NCBI GenBank assembly: GCA_947179485.1 | Contig: OX359246.1 | Span: forward strand, 49,207,632-49,271,631 | Source of the DNA: Allacma fusca | Taxonomy: Eukaryota > Arthropoda > Collembola > Symphypleona > Sminthuridae | DNA length: 64,000 bases | Direction of reading: 5' to 3' | Shown: piece after piece, positions 1 through 11,000 of the stretch | Numbering within the stretch: position 1 is the stretch's first letter | How the letters are laid out: each line of letters opens with the position of its first letter | Made by a program: the position numbers and the translations under genes | Notes under the pieces: model-generated | Database searches by the model: none | What the model saw: only the letters and a program-made list of their open reading frames with translations | Told to the model about the DNA's origin: nothing

Positions 1-37
1 CTCAAATAATTGCTTTATTACGCCGCCAAAGAGTGAT

Positions 38-391
38 ACCAGGGAAAACATATATCTCGAGGAAAATCTCAATTGGGAGGGATTGTATTTTGCTAACAGG
101 AATTTTAAATTTGATTTAAAAGGGATTTAAAAATTGACCTTTTTTGGCAGGTATTTTCAAATTTATTGGCTTGTTACAGGGAAAAAAGTTACGCAAACAA
201 GGGTTTTTAGATTGGTTAACCTTATTTGGCAGGGGTTTGACGTCTTGTAGGGAAATTAATTTTGCTAACAAGGATTTTGAAAATCGATGACCTTTATTCA
301 GCAGGGATTCTTGAAATCGTTGAGGACTTCCCTGCAGGCAGTGACATTCAAAAATGATCTTTCAGGGAGACTAACAAAAATCCGACCCCTG
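38..391 (+). mobile_element. hAT-like MITE, CAGGGGTCGG family, left-truncated
   Basis: The right end reads ...AAAAATCCGACCCCTG at 375-391, the reverse complement of the left terminus of the intact copy at 33,747. The interior repeats the family motif (CAGCAGGGATTTTTGAAAT..GTTGA) several times. The left inverted repeat is not present; similarity starts near position 38 with CCAGGGAAAA. Non-coding. Confidence 0.7.
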
Positions 392-619
392 ATTTACAGA
401 GGCTTCTTGCGATAAAGAATGTGCTGATTTTCGGACGTTTTAACCACAAATGTTTGAGAACATACGTGGTTAATTTCTGTGCTTGGTGAGAGTGACGTCA
501 TTATGAGGGTGGGTCCATCACTAACGCCAGAAATGACGGCTTAATGACACTAGTATTAGTGGGTGGGATTTTTATGATTTTTGGCATGACATCATTTATG
601 GACGCTCCCTTCTCTTCTC

Positions 620-745
620 GGATTGCTTGCTTGCTGTATATACCACCGGCTTGCTTGGCTATATAGTGAAAGAGTATACTACATATTGGCTTGCTGTATA
701 GTGAAATGAGCGTGAGCGCGCCAAACTTTAAATTAACACACAAGG
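620..745. repeat. Repeat shared with 50,510-50,640
   Basis: This stretch (TTGCTTGCTGTATATACCACC, then GGCTATATAGTGAAAGA, then GTGAAATGAGCG..GCGCCAA..TTTAAATTAACA) is nearly identical to 50,510-50,640. In both places it lies just outside a Helitron 3' terminus. A shorter piece (TATATAGTGAAATGAGCGCGC) recurs at 1,358-1,380. Confidence 0.7.
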
Positions 746-763
746 CGGCCAGTAATATAGGGA

Positions 764-1080
764 CTAGTAGAAAGCCCTGCTCAGCAGGGATAATTAATTA
801 TAGGTTTGGGACATTTTTACATAGACGCTAGAATATGCATTACTATAATGTGATTTAAGACTTGAAATATTAAAATAATTCAAACAAAATATCATGATTG
901 AGCACACTTGGGAACTTCCCACCTATTCCCTGCCCATGCACCATGTTTGACCCGTAGATCGCGACTGGGATTCCCTCCCGCTTTAACATACGAATGTTAA
1001 TTTATACTTTGAAAATTTCCTTAAGCACATTTGTTGTAAATATTTCATTTCTGCCATCATGCATTTTCCCTTGATGATTG
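764..1080 (-). mobile_element. Helitron 3'-end fragment with helicase remnant
   Basis: Read on the - strand the fragment ends hairpin CCCTGCTGAGCAGGG (775-789), a short spacer, then CTAG directly before T, the canonical Helitron 3' terminus, at 764. Upstream on that strand, 1,019-1,078 translates to a degenerate Pif1-type helicase C-terminus (..GKM..GRNEIFTTNVLK), matching the better copy at 47.75-47.95 kb. Helitrons move by rolling-circle replication; this piece has lost Rep and most of the helicase. Confidence 0.7.
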
Positions 1081-1354
1081 ATTTTGAGGCCGTCTTGGTG
1101 GTGGATGGCTGCCCAGGACAATTTCGCCGCCCTTGTTACCGTATAATGCTTTACTAATTTATTTTTTAAATTAAAAAAAATTATCTCTTCTATTTTGAAA
1201 GCGTGTGTCGTCTTGTTGGTGGATGACTGCCTGTGACAATGTCGCCGCCCTTGCCACTGTATAATGGTTTAATAATTTAAAAATAATTTTAATAATTTAT
1301 TTAGCTCTCTTAAATTTGTATCTCAAATCGGTATTACACCAAGATGATGGCGGC

Positions 1355-1700
1355 TTTCTATATAGTGAAATGAGCGCGCTCAGCAGGGAAAATTACTCGT
1401 AGGTTTTACTCTTACATAGACGCTAGAATATGCGTGAGAATAATGAGATTTAAGACTTATTATATATATATTAAATATTAGAATAACCCAAATAAAATAT
1501 CATGGTTGAATGCACTTGGGAACTTCCCACCATGGCCCTGCCCATGCCACATGTTTGACCCTTAGATCGCGGCTGCGAGTTAGTCCCGCTTACACATACA
1601 AATGTTAATTTATCGATTGAAAATTTCCTTAAACATAACATTTGTTGTAAATGTTTCGTTTTTACCAGCAAGTATTTTTCCCCTATGTTCCGTATCAACT
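1355..1700 (-). mobile_element. Helitron fragment, second copy
   Basis: The region 1,600-1,700 on the - strand encodes the same helicase C-terminal remnant (GKILAGKNETFTTNVMFK). The low-coordinate end keeps only half of the terminal hairpin (CTCAGCAGGGAAAATTAC, 1,380-1,397). The segment 1,400-1,660 is colinear with 800-1,060, so 764-1,700 holds two diverged direct copies. Confidence 0.65.
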
Positions 1701-2286
1701 ATTTTTACTTCAACTTTACTGCGTAATAATTGATTGATTAATTCTTCAGAGATTATATACCGAGTAGAGCAAATATCAACACTTTAAACTCCTACATAAT
1801 GGAATAGGATGACAAATGAATGGAAGATTGATGTTTGTCTTCCACTAATAAAATTTAATGTTAATGGGGGTTTCAAAATGGTACTTAATATTTAAGATCG
1901 ATTGCCGGCCCAAAGATAATAATTCTGCATATAAAATATATCTGAAAAATATACGCCAGCACGAGTTAGTTTCCCTTTGTTAGTCTTATTTGAAAGAAAC
2001 GTTAAAGCTTTTGCAGCAAAAGCACAAACTAATAATGATTTTAATATATAAATAAATTTAACCAAATATCATAATTTTTCTTGTTAACGATACCGATATT
2101 AGCGATATTTTAAAACTGAACGATACACTCATGCCTAATAACACGCTGTTATTATATACATAGAGTCCGCTTTAACGAGAGGGATTGAATACTGTGTATA
2201 TTCAGGCTTAAAAAGGAGAGCCTAAGAGAGTGATTTTTGGTGATAGAACTGAAAATAGCTACTAAATTTCGTCAAATTAAAAGTTG
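1700..2286. other. AT-rich spacer, nothing recognised
   Basis: No open frame, structural RNA or clear repeat is seen here. It lies between the Helitron fragments and the left end of the minisatellite-bearing element, upstream of the first visible Atrophin exon. Confidence 0.4.
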
Positions 2287-2473
2287 TTTCTGATCAGAGA
2301 TAGGCCGTCAAGCAAAAAATGTGTATTCTATAACCCACGCGACGTCAAAAAAAAAAGTTGCCGAGTAAGGGGTCGACGGCTGAAAAAGACGGGAGGAGGC
2401 GACGTGAATGTCGAAAATATTCCAAAGCAACTTATAGTGTTGCCGTATACAACATTTGCAACTAATTTTCACA

Positions 2474-2502
2474 GGCTGAGTTTTACTTTCCCGGCCACAA
2501 AA
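2474..2502 (+). repeat. 29-bp module, copy 1
   Basis: GGCTGAGTTTTACTTTCC followed by CGGCCACAAAA recurs as a direct repeat at 3,620-3,648 with one mismatch. Each copy immediately precedes CCTACCAAC-oriented minisatellite units, so the module and repeat look like one duplicated cassette. Confidence 0.8.
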
Positions 2503-2534
2503 ATACCTACCACTAACTTACCACCAACGGACCT

Positions 2535-3618
2535 AGGCTTGGTGGTATGTTGGTAGGCTATGTTGGTAGGCTACGTTGGTAGGGTATGTTGGTAGGCTAC
2601 GTTGGTAGGGTATGTTGGTAGGCTATGTTATTAGGGTATGTTGGTGGTGTATGTTGGTAGGGTATGTTGGTAGGGTATGTTAGTGGGGTATGTTGGTAGG
2701 GTATGTTGGTAGGGTATGTTAGTGGGGTATGTTGGTAGGCTATGTTGGTAGGCTACGTTGGTGGTTGTATGTTGGTAGGCTATGTTGGTAGGCTATGTTG
2801 GTAGCCTATGTTGGTAGCCTATGTTGGTAGGCTATGCTGGTAGCCTATGTTGGTAGGCTATGTTGGTAGGCTATGTTATTACAGTATGTTGGTGGTTGTA
2901 TGTTGGTAGGGTATGTTGGTAGGCTATGTTATTAGGGTATGTTGGTGGTGTATGTTGGTAGCCTATGTTGGTGGTGTATGTTGGTAGGCTATGTTGGTAG
3001 CCTATGTTGGTGGTGTATGTTGGTAGGCTATGTTGGTAGCCTATGTTGGTAGGCTATGTTGGTAGGCTATGTTGGTAGGCTATGTTGGTAGGCTATGTTG
3101 GTAGGCTATGTTATTAGGGTATGTTATTAGGGTATGTTAGTGGTGTATGTTGGTAGGGTATGTTGGTAGGCTATGTTGGTAGGCTATGTTGGTAGGCTAT
3201 GTTGGTAGGCTATGTTGGTAGGCTATGTTGGTAGGCTATGTTATTAGGGTATGTTATTAGGGTATGTTAGTGGTGTATGTTGGTAGGGTATGTTGGTAGG
3301 CTATGTTGGTAGGCTATGTTGGTAGGCTATGTTGGTAGGCTATGTTGGTAGGCTATGTTGGTAGGGTATGTTGGTAGGCTATGTTATTAGGGTATGTTGG
3401 TGGTTGTATGTTGGTAGGCTATGTTGGTAGCCTATGTTGGTAGGGTATGTTGGTAGGCTATGTTGGTAGGCTATGTTATTAGGGTATGTTGGTAGGCTAT
3501 GTTATTAGGGTATGTTGGTGGTGTATGTTGGTAGGCTATGTTGGTAGGCTATGTTGGTAGGCTATGTTGGTGGGGTATGTTGGTGGGGTATTGTGGTAGG
3601 CTATGTTGGTCGTAGGTT
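2535..3618 (+). repeat. 13-bp minisatellite (TTGGTAGGCTATG)n
   Basis: About 80 head-to-tail copies of a 13-bp unit with variants (GGGTATG, ATTAGGGTATG, GGTGTATG). Variant units form longer repeats: the block starting TTATTAGGGTATG near 3,110 recurs about 130 bp later near 3,240, ten units apart, indicating recent block duplication. Open frames across it are repeat artefacts. Confidence 0.95.
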
Positions 3619-3649
3619 TGGCTGAGTTTTACTTTCCTGGCCACAAAAG

Positions 3650-3850
3650 GACCAATATACCTTGCCAACGGACCCTACCAACATACCCTACCAACATATT
3701 CTACCAACATACCTTGCCAACATACCCTACCAACATACCTTGCCACTATACCTTGCCAATATACCTTGCCAACATACCCTACCAACGTACCCTACCAACT
3801 TACCCTGCCTATTGACCCTACAATCATGCACTCCCGCCATACCCTACCAA
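3650..3850 (-). repeat. Same minisatellite in inverted orientation
   Basis: Units of CCTACCAACATAC and CCTTGCCAACATA, the reverse complement of the array to the left. Together the two arrays could fold into a long hairpin. A short inverted patch (2,503-2,534) also precedes the main array. Confidence 0.9.
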
Positions 3851-4111
3851 TTCCTGACCGCCAACCTGCAGTTACTGGGAACATAAAGAATTCCAGTCAA
3901 ATTACATTATTGTTGATATGCACATTAGTACAATTTCATGTTGTGTAATAAGGTCGCTAAATGAACGCGGAGTCCGGGTCGGGCCGGCTCGCTCTTACGG
4001 TGAAACACAATTAATGCAATTGTGAGTCACATCGACTTGAATCCGGAACAACACACAGTCGATCCTTGTCAGTATTTGCCGAGGGCGCAAGCCGAGGTTC
4101 AAGCCCTTTAG

Positions 4112-4141
4112 TAAATATAGATTTAGTAAATATAGATTTGG
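4112..4141. repeat. Short tandem duplication
   Basis: TTTAGTAAATATAGA is repeated twice head to tail. The surrounding 3,850-4,460 is otherwise unrecognised DNA inside the minisatellite-bearing element. Confidence 0.7.
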
Positions 4142-4931
4142 GACCGTACCTCTACACCACAAAAATAATCGTGCCGAACTTTCGAACATAGCAGTTATAT
4201 TCGGAGCAATACAGTTCAGTTTCACTATTAAGTCTTCAAATATAATTGCTGTTTCAGTTCCTTATGTTGCAACAAGTTCCAGCATTAGTAGTTGCGACAG
4301 GAATATTTGGTTGATGCTATTTTCAACAATAATTGGAGCTATGACTGGAATATTCAAAATATTCCACGCCACCGACCCACTCCCCTTTGAGCGCTTTGTT
4401 GCCTAATATTCCAGTCAATTTACGGAATCAGGCAGGTTCTACGGAATAGCAACTTAAAAATTTGCTTGACGGCCTACCTCTGTTTCTGATTAGGTAAACT
4501 AAGGGTGGTAAGTTTTCACACTACATCACCCTCCGTTGGTAGGAGACGGGGCTTCGAAATTGACATATTCCAGCCGATTTGAATGAAACCTTATGCTAGT
4601 CTGGAGACTGGTGACTACGGAATGTTAAAATGATTTGACCCCTGTATACTCTTTACAAGGAAATTTTGAAATTCGAAATTTTTGCAAGAATAAAAAATAT
4701 CTTGCACATACAAGTTTCAGGTGTTATTCAAAGGGATCACTCGCGTAGCGTGACCTTTTGCTTGTTAAGAATGATCGATTGTATTTGTTATAACAATAGT
4801 TTATTTACTTTTAAATGCAAAAGTAATCCACGTTACTGGTTGATAATTTTACATAATTCAAATTTATTTATTAGCAGTTAACAATGTTCTGGAAAACAAA
4901 TTAATTACGTGCATCGTTGAACATTTTTCAG

Positions 4932-5034
4932 GATGCAACAAGTCAGAAAATATTGCATCTTTATTTCCGGATGTCTGCGGTCGGGAGCTATTCATCTCAG
5001 ATGCGACTGATACTTATCCTGTGTCAGTGCTAAG
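4932..5034 (+). CDS. Gug: Atrophin exon, BAH domain part 1
   Basis: Acceptor TTTTTCAG, donor AG/GTAAAT. The frame gives ..[19 protein letters not shown].., matching RERE BAH residues RELFISDYVDTY. It ends two bases into an Arg codon that the exon at 12,606 completes (..[11 protein letters not shown]). It is an island between repeats and easy to miss. Confidence 0.9.
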
Positions 5035-8000
5035 GTAAATAATTTTATTTAGTTATACAATATATACTGTATAACTGCAGTGAATTTCCTATATAGGGGT
5101 TTCCTCTTAGTTAGATGTCATCCCTACATTGGCATGACTAAATTCTTCCCAGGATTTCGTATACAGTATAATGTAGTAGGGGTGACAGTTATCGCCATTC
5201 ATTTTCATTCCAATATCGTTCTCTGGTAAATCACATTTTACGATATATCGCCTGTCGGCGATATATCCGGCCTTATCTTCAGTATATTTAGATATGTTGG
5301 GGAAATTTATAACGCAATAATTTCAGTGATTCAATTAAATTTGTATCAAAACAATGCAGTTAGCAATAAATTAACGACAACTGCAGGTTATAAGGAATTC
5401 TCCTGCAGTCCTGCAAGCTTATGAATGGTTACTTTCATATAAAGTATCAATTTAATCCTCTGCGCCAAAGAACAGATCCGAGCAATCTCCCAAGTCAGAT
5501 TATGCATTGACAAAACTAGTGTTGTCATCCAAGTCGGCGTCTACGCGAACAAATCTTGACCAACCGAATGCGGTGACTCTTCACCTAATTTCACACTACT
5601 CACTGCATTGAGTTGGTATTTCATATCGGAAATGTTATTTTCCGTAGTTGGTATAAGTATTTTGTCTGTTTCACATAGTTTACACAATTCCTTAAATCAA
5701 TCTTGTCGTAGCAGAAAATATTTCCAAATTCGAGATTGTCGAGATCTGTTTTCATGGTTTCCTCGATATTGGGGGGTTAATATCGTACATTTTTTACGAA
5801 CGATATTGAACGATAATTCTCGTTTTTTTCAAACGATATATCGTCACAATAAAATGAGGTATCGCACAATCTAGCGATAATCGCCGAAACTGTATGTCCA
5901 TAGCTAAAATGCCCTGAATCATAACGCTGGAACCATTAAAAGCTCACTATTACTTTGTTTCGTTGCTCGGTACTGTTATATAAGAACAACAACAATCTTT
6001 CTCCGGCCTATAAATATTAGCAAACCGTAAGCCGCCATCAACCCATCTTTTTTATGAATCGCTCATTCCCTTACCAAATCTGGCCTGAGCTGGAAATTTG
6101 CATGGCATATCTGCATTACTCCTCACACATTTTAAAAAAACTTATAGAATGCCGAAACGAATTCGTCCAATAATTATTAGAGATAATTTATTAATAATAA
6201 TAAATAAAAATTGAGGATGATGAGATAAAAGTGAGACGATTATTAAAAATTAGCTGAGAAAATTATAAACGAGGATACAGTGACGGGGTCGCACATGTTT
6301 TTTTATATTTGAATGACAACTGCTAATATCAATTGATTTTAGGTATTTCTACCATAACAGTAAATTTTGGTCTCCGAAAAAGATTTCTTAAATATACACC
6401 AAAAAATGAATTTCACGTCAATTGTACATATTGTATAACAGGTACGTGGAACCACTGTAAGAAACTCACTTGCATTGTTTTTATAGTACCCAATAGGGCT
6501 GGCAAGTACGATATGTCGAGACGATATTATCGTTAATATCGCCAATTGTTTGCCGATAATAATGTCGATTGTCTGGAGTGAAAACCAGCATTTATGTTGA
6601 CATCCTTGACACTTTCTAATAAAGATGATAATGATAATTAACGACTCCAAACGAGAATATCGGTCTATCGTATTATTTCCAGTGGCATTGTGGGCAGTGC
6701 TGCCCGTTCACTTTCTAGTCTAGTCAATTCTAGTCCACTACGCACTCAAGCTGTACTATTCTATTCCTATTAGCGATGGCAAATATCGCCACATTGCTCA
6801 TATCGGAAATATCGCTAGCGCCAAAAACAGTTTTGGCGATATATCGCATATCGCCGATATATCGCCAAGTTTATGCCCCATTCAATATCAATCAAGTTAT
6901 CCCATGCAAAGACCATTTTTCGTAAAATATTTGTAAATGTAACAGATCGGTAAAGATTAATGCGAATATTTTGAGTCCTTTCCTTACAATAGTTACAATT
7001 TGCTTTCAAACAATCTTTTCGTCTCAAAAAATAATTTCAAGCAACAGCCCATCGCCCTGCCCTTCCACTGTATTCAATACATTTACTGTTGTGAATACTT
7101 TGTCCATATTTGTGGCCTGAATATTTTTTGGTCGAATTAGTTTTTTAGTTTTATTCATTTTAAACGAATATTAAAAGGACTACTTAAAAGTTTAAATATA
7201 ATCTGATCACCGTTAATACGGAATACCTGCTACCCACCATATGAATAATGTAAGAATGAGGATTGATGTAGTAAGTAATAGTGTAGGTATGCTCAAAGGT
7301 TGCATTAAATGGTCGAAAAGAAATATGCATGGTACGAAACTTTAATAATTTCAGAGTTTTTACCATTTTTTAAAGCGTATGTAATTATTACATTCCCATT
7401 TTCGCACAAACGTTGTGAGCTATTTAACCGTAGTAATTGAGCCATATGCCGATATTATCGATAAACTTGGCGAGATTTATCGCCTTAAATATCGCCACTC
7501 GTTGTGGCGATATTTTCGATATATCGTGTCGCCATATCGCCATTTGCCATCACTAGTGTGCATATACGGATTTTAGTAAAGGAAATACGAGAGAGAGAGG
7601 ACTGCACTTGAAGCGATTACTTAAACTTGAATCAGATAAGATAAATAAATCAAAAATGAATCTCCTTTCCTGGTAATTTTCAGACATGCATACAAGTATC
7701 GAGTGTCAGGCAAACTTTCTATGTTATTCCGTCAACTCCATTAGCGTCTGTGCATAGCATACAGTACTCAGAAATACACGTACATAATAGTACAAACATG
7801 TAAAAATCCTTTACTATTAGCAATGTACGCATTTTTAGAGCATGAAGCTGCATGTTTCAAGACCAACAAAATGTTACTCTTTACCTAACACTACTACCGC
7901 CAAGGAGACATTAGTTTACTAATATATATATTAGGCACGAGCATATTTAGTTCAGTTCAGTTAAGTTTCAGTTCATAGAGAGAACTGAACTGAACTGAAC

Positions 8001-11000
8001 CGAAGAATAGCTAACTGAACTGAAATTTTGATTTTCGATTCAGTACACTGTTCACTTTGTGAACCGAACTAAACTGATTTTTACGAACCAAACTGAACTA
8101 GTCCAACCACTATAGCTGACAGAGTATTATATTGCATTATTCTTATTGTTGGAGTTTACTGTCAGAAAAATGCTGTGTTGTACGTTGCACCCATTGTTGG
8201 ATATTATATCGATGTAAATACTAAGTACTAAGTACATATTATTTTATGAACCCCTTTTCCACTTACAATTAATGCATATCTGTATAATTTAGCGCTTGAG
8301 CCTTCTTTTTTCATATCGTAGCATTAAACATTGATTTATTATTTTAGTATTGCTTAAGCAATTTCTTTCACTGTAATTGGAACAAATTTACTTGACAAGC
8401 ACAATTTTTAAAGCAATTGAGGACGTCCCTTCAGGGCAGCGCCTGTCATGGGAACAGAAAAGTTGTCCCCGTTCCCATTCCCGTTCCCACAGTTCGGGTT
8501 TGGGTACAAGGCAGAACACAATTCCCCAATTGCACCCGAAATCTTGTGAACAAAAGTGCCGCACCCAGACTCGAGAATTTTTAAAATTTTAGCACCCAAA
8601 CCCGTTCCTGTTCCCAAAAATTAATTTTGGGTGCACCCAAAACCCGGGAACCCGTTCCCGTACTCGAAACGGAAGTTCATATATTCAAGGATAAAAGTTA
8701 TGCATTATATACGGGTATGGAAAATCTTCTAAATTGTCAACGCACTAAATAATGGTCAGATTGGCAACTGTGTGACTTATTTCACCTGATTCCAACATGG
8801 CAACTATCCCTGTCAAAAAAAGGCAAATATCTCATCCAAAAATTGGCAACTTTACTCAGTTTGGCACGTGTATGCGCACACAATTTTCAAAAAATGGCAA
8901 CTATCTCATTCAAAAAGTGTCAACTTAGCCCACTTTGGCAGCTATGTAGGTAATACAATTTTTTTAAAAAGTGGCAACTCACCCCAGTTTGGCACTTATA
9001 TACGTACAAATTTTTTAAACAAAAAGTCAAGTTATATTAGTTTGGCATGTGTTTGGGCACACAATTTTCAAAAAATGGCAACTATCTCATTCAAAAAGTG
9101 TCAACTTAGCCCACTTTGGCACCTATGTAGGTAATACAATTTGTTTTAAAAGTGGCAACTCATCCCAGTTTGGTACGTATATACGTACAAATTGTTTTAA
9201 CAAATTGGCAAGTCGTCCCAGTTTGGCACGTGTATGGCCATAAAATTTCAAAAAAGTGCCACCAAATTTTTAAAAATGTGGCAACAAATCCCGCTTTGCC
9301 ATATGTAGGTAAACATTTGTTTTAAAAATTGGCAACTCATCCAAAATTGGCACGTGTATGACCAGTAATTTAAAAAATTATAACTAATATACTAATCGCA
9401 GTTTGGCACGTATGTAGGTATAACTTTTTTTAAAATGGCAAGTCATCCCAGTTTGGCACGTGTATAATCCCAAAATTTTCGAAACTGTCACCAAATTTTT
9501 AAAAACGTGGCAACTAACCCCGCTTTGGCATGTATGTAGGTAAATATTTGTTTTAAAAAATGGCAACTCATCCAAAATTGGCACGTGTATGACCACAAAT
9601 TTTAAAAATTATAACTAATATACTAATCGCAGTTTGGCACGTATGTAGGTAATAATTTTAAAAAAAAAATGGCAACTCATCCCAGTTTTTAAACTCTACT
9701 GCATTGGCATATGAAGGGGTACTGTTTTGGCCACGCACCAAGTGCGCGGGTGCGCGAAGATTTTCCATACCCGATTATATATACTTATTGTTTCAATTTT
9801 TGCTAACAATGCCTACACACAATTGCACTCATTCTATTTGTTATATTTCATTCTACTTAGATAATTAATTTTGTAATTTTTAAGTCATCTTACAACTGCT
9901 AAGCACAACATACGCAAATAATTAATTTCTATTGTCACATGTCACATTTCATCATTCGACGTACCCACACTTTTGGGAGAAAACATTTTGTACCCATATC
10001 ATACCCGTTCCCGTTCCTGCACCCAAACACCCGGGTGTGACCCGTTCCCATGACAGGCACTGAGTAGTTGTAGTAATAAGGCACTTATTTAATTTAAGCT
10101 AAAAATTAAATAATGGTGCTTGAAATAATTGTAATGTGATGAACAAATGTATGCCTGCTCGTGGTCCATGCGTTGTGCTTTCTAAATATATTGCAGATAC
10201 ATAATGAAACAATCGTTTATCTCGACAAATTCATGCTTCAGCCGTTCTTGAATACGATTTGCTAAAAATTTTAGGAACGAAATTCAAAATCGGTTATCCG
10301 TCGGTTTAACCGAGCGGATACATTTACTTAATCCGAACCGAACGGATAAATTCATATTTAAAACCGAACCGATCCGAAACCGATATCCGGTTAGGCATTG
10401 ACGTATCCGAACCGTTCGGTTATTTCAATTTGGTTACGACTTTTCTAACCGAACCGTCGGTTTCGGTTAACCGATGGTCGGATAACCGCGTTAAACCGAA
10501 CCGATCTCATGCTTAAACCAGTGTACAGAGCGAAAGAGCTTTTTAACTAGCAGGCTTGTTTTACTCGTCTCGACCCTCATCTTTAAGCGATAATGTTCTG
10601 GACGAGCTTTGTTTTTTTGAAGTATTACTTTATTGTGCTTCAAAAAAATTAACCCGAATTCGAATATTTTCTACGCAAAATTTTAGTAGTTTTATGTTTG
10701 TACGGTATTGAACAATAAATACTACGTGGTAAAACATTTATATATAATTCTCTCTGATCTTTACTGCGAAAATCTTGTCATTTTCGCGCATATGCTTTTT
10801 TATAAAAATAATTGTCGATATATCCGATAATCGCCAAACTCAAAAATCCCGAGACCGATATTCCCGATATCGAAAAAGTTACGATATTTGCCAGGACTAA
10901 CCGATGCATCTTAATGGCCAACTAATAATTTGGACTTGCCTAACTTAAAATTGGTTTTGTGCGACTTATGCTGGCATGAAATGAAGTCTACTGGCTGTTT

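Larger units (their letters stand above)
2287..4493. mobile_element. TIR-bounded element carrying a minisatellite
   Basis: The 16-bp core TAGGCCGTCAAGCAAA at 2,301-2,316 is perfectly inverted at 4,461-4,476. The outer bases (ATCAGA near 2,292; ATCAGAAACAG reading inward from 4,490) are also related. Between them lie a long 13-bp minisatellite and a shorter block of the same repeat in opposite orientation. I found no transposase and no confident target duplication, so the superfamily is open. Confidence 0.55.
8437..10062. mobile_element. hAT-like element, CAGTGCCTGTCATGGG family, split by insertion
   Basis: The left end CAGCGCCTGTCATGGGAAC (8,437) and the right end, read inward as CAGTGCCTGTCATGGGAAC (from 10,062), are inverted repeats. 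Subterminal sequence is iterated CCCGTTCCC/GGGAACGGG and ACCCAAA units. A second element (8,712-9,773) sits in its middle, so the original was about 0.55 kb. The 8-bp flanks (CTTCAGGG and AGTAGTTG) do not match. Confidence 0.75.

Noticed and set aside
3603..3948. Overlapping open frames rich in Pro-Thr-Tyr-Asn
   Set aside because: They are translations of the inverted 13-bp minisatellite in three frames, not genes.
8437..10062. Target duplication for the CAGTGCCTGTCATGGG element
   Set aside because: The 8-bp flanks differ completely, so element identity rests on its inverted ends only.
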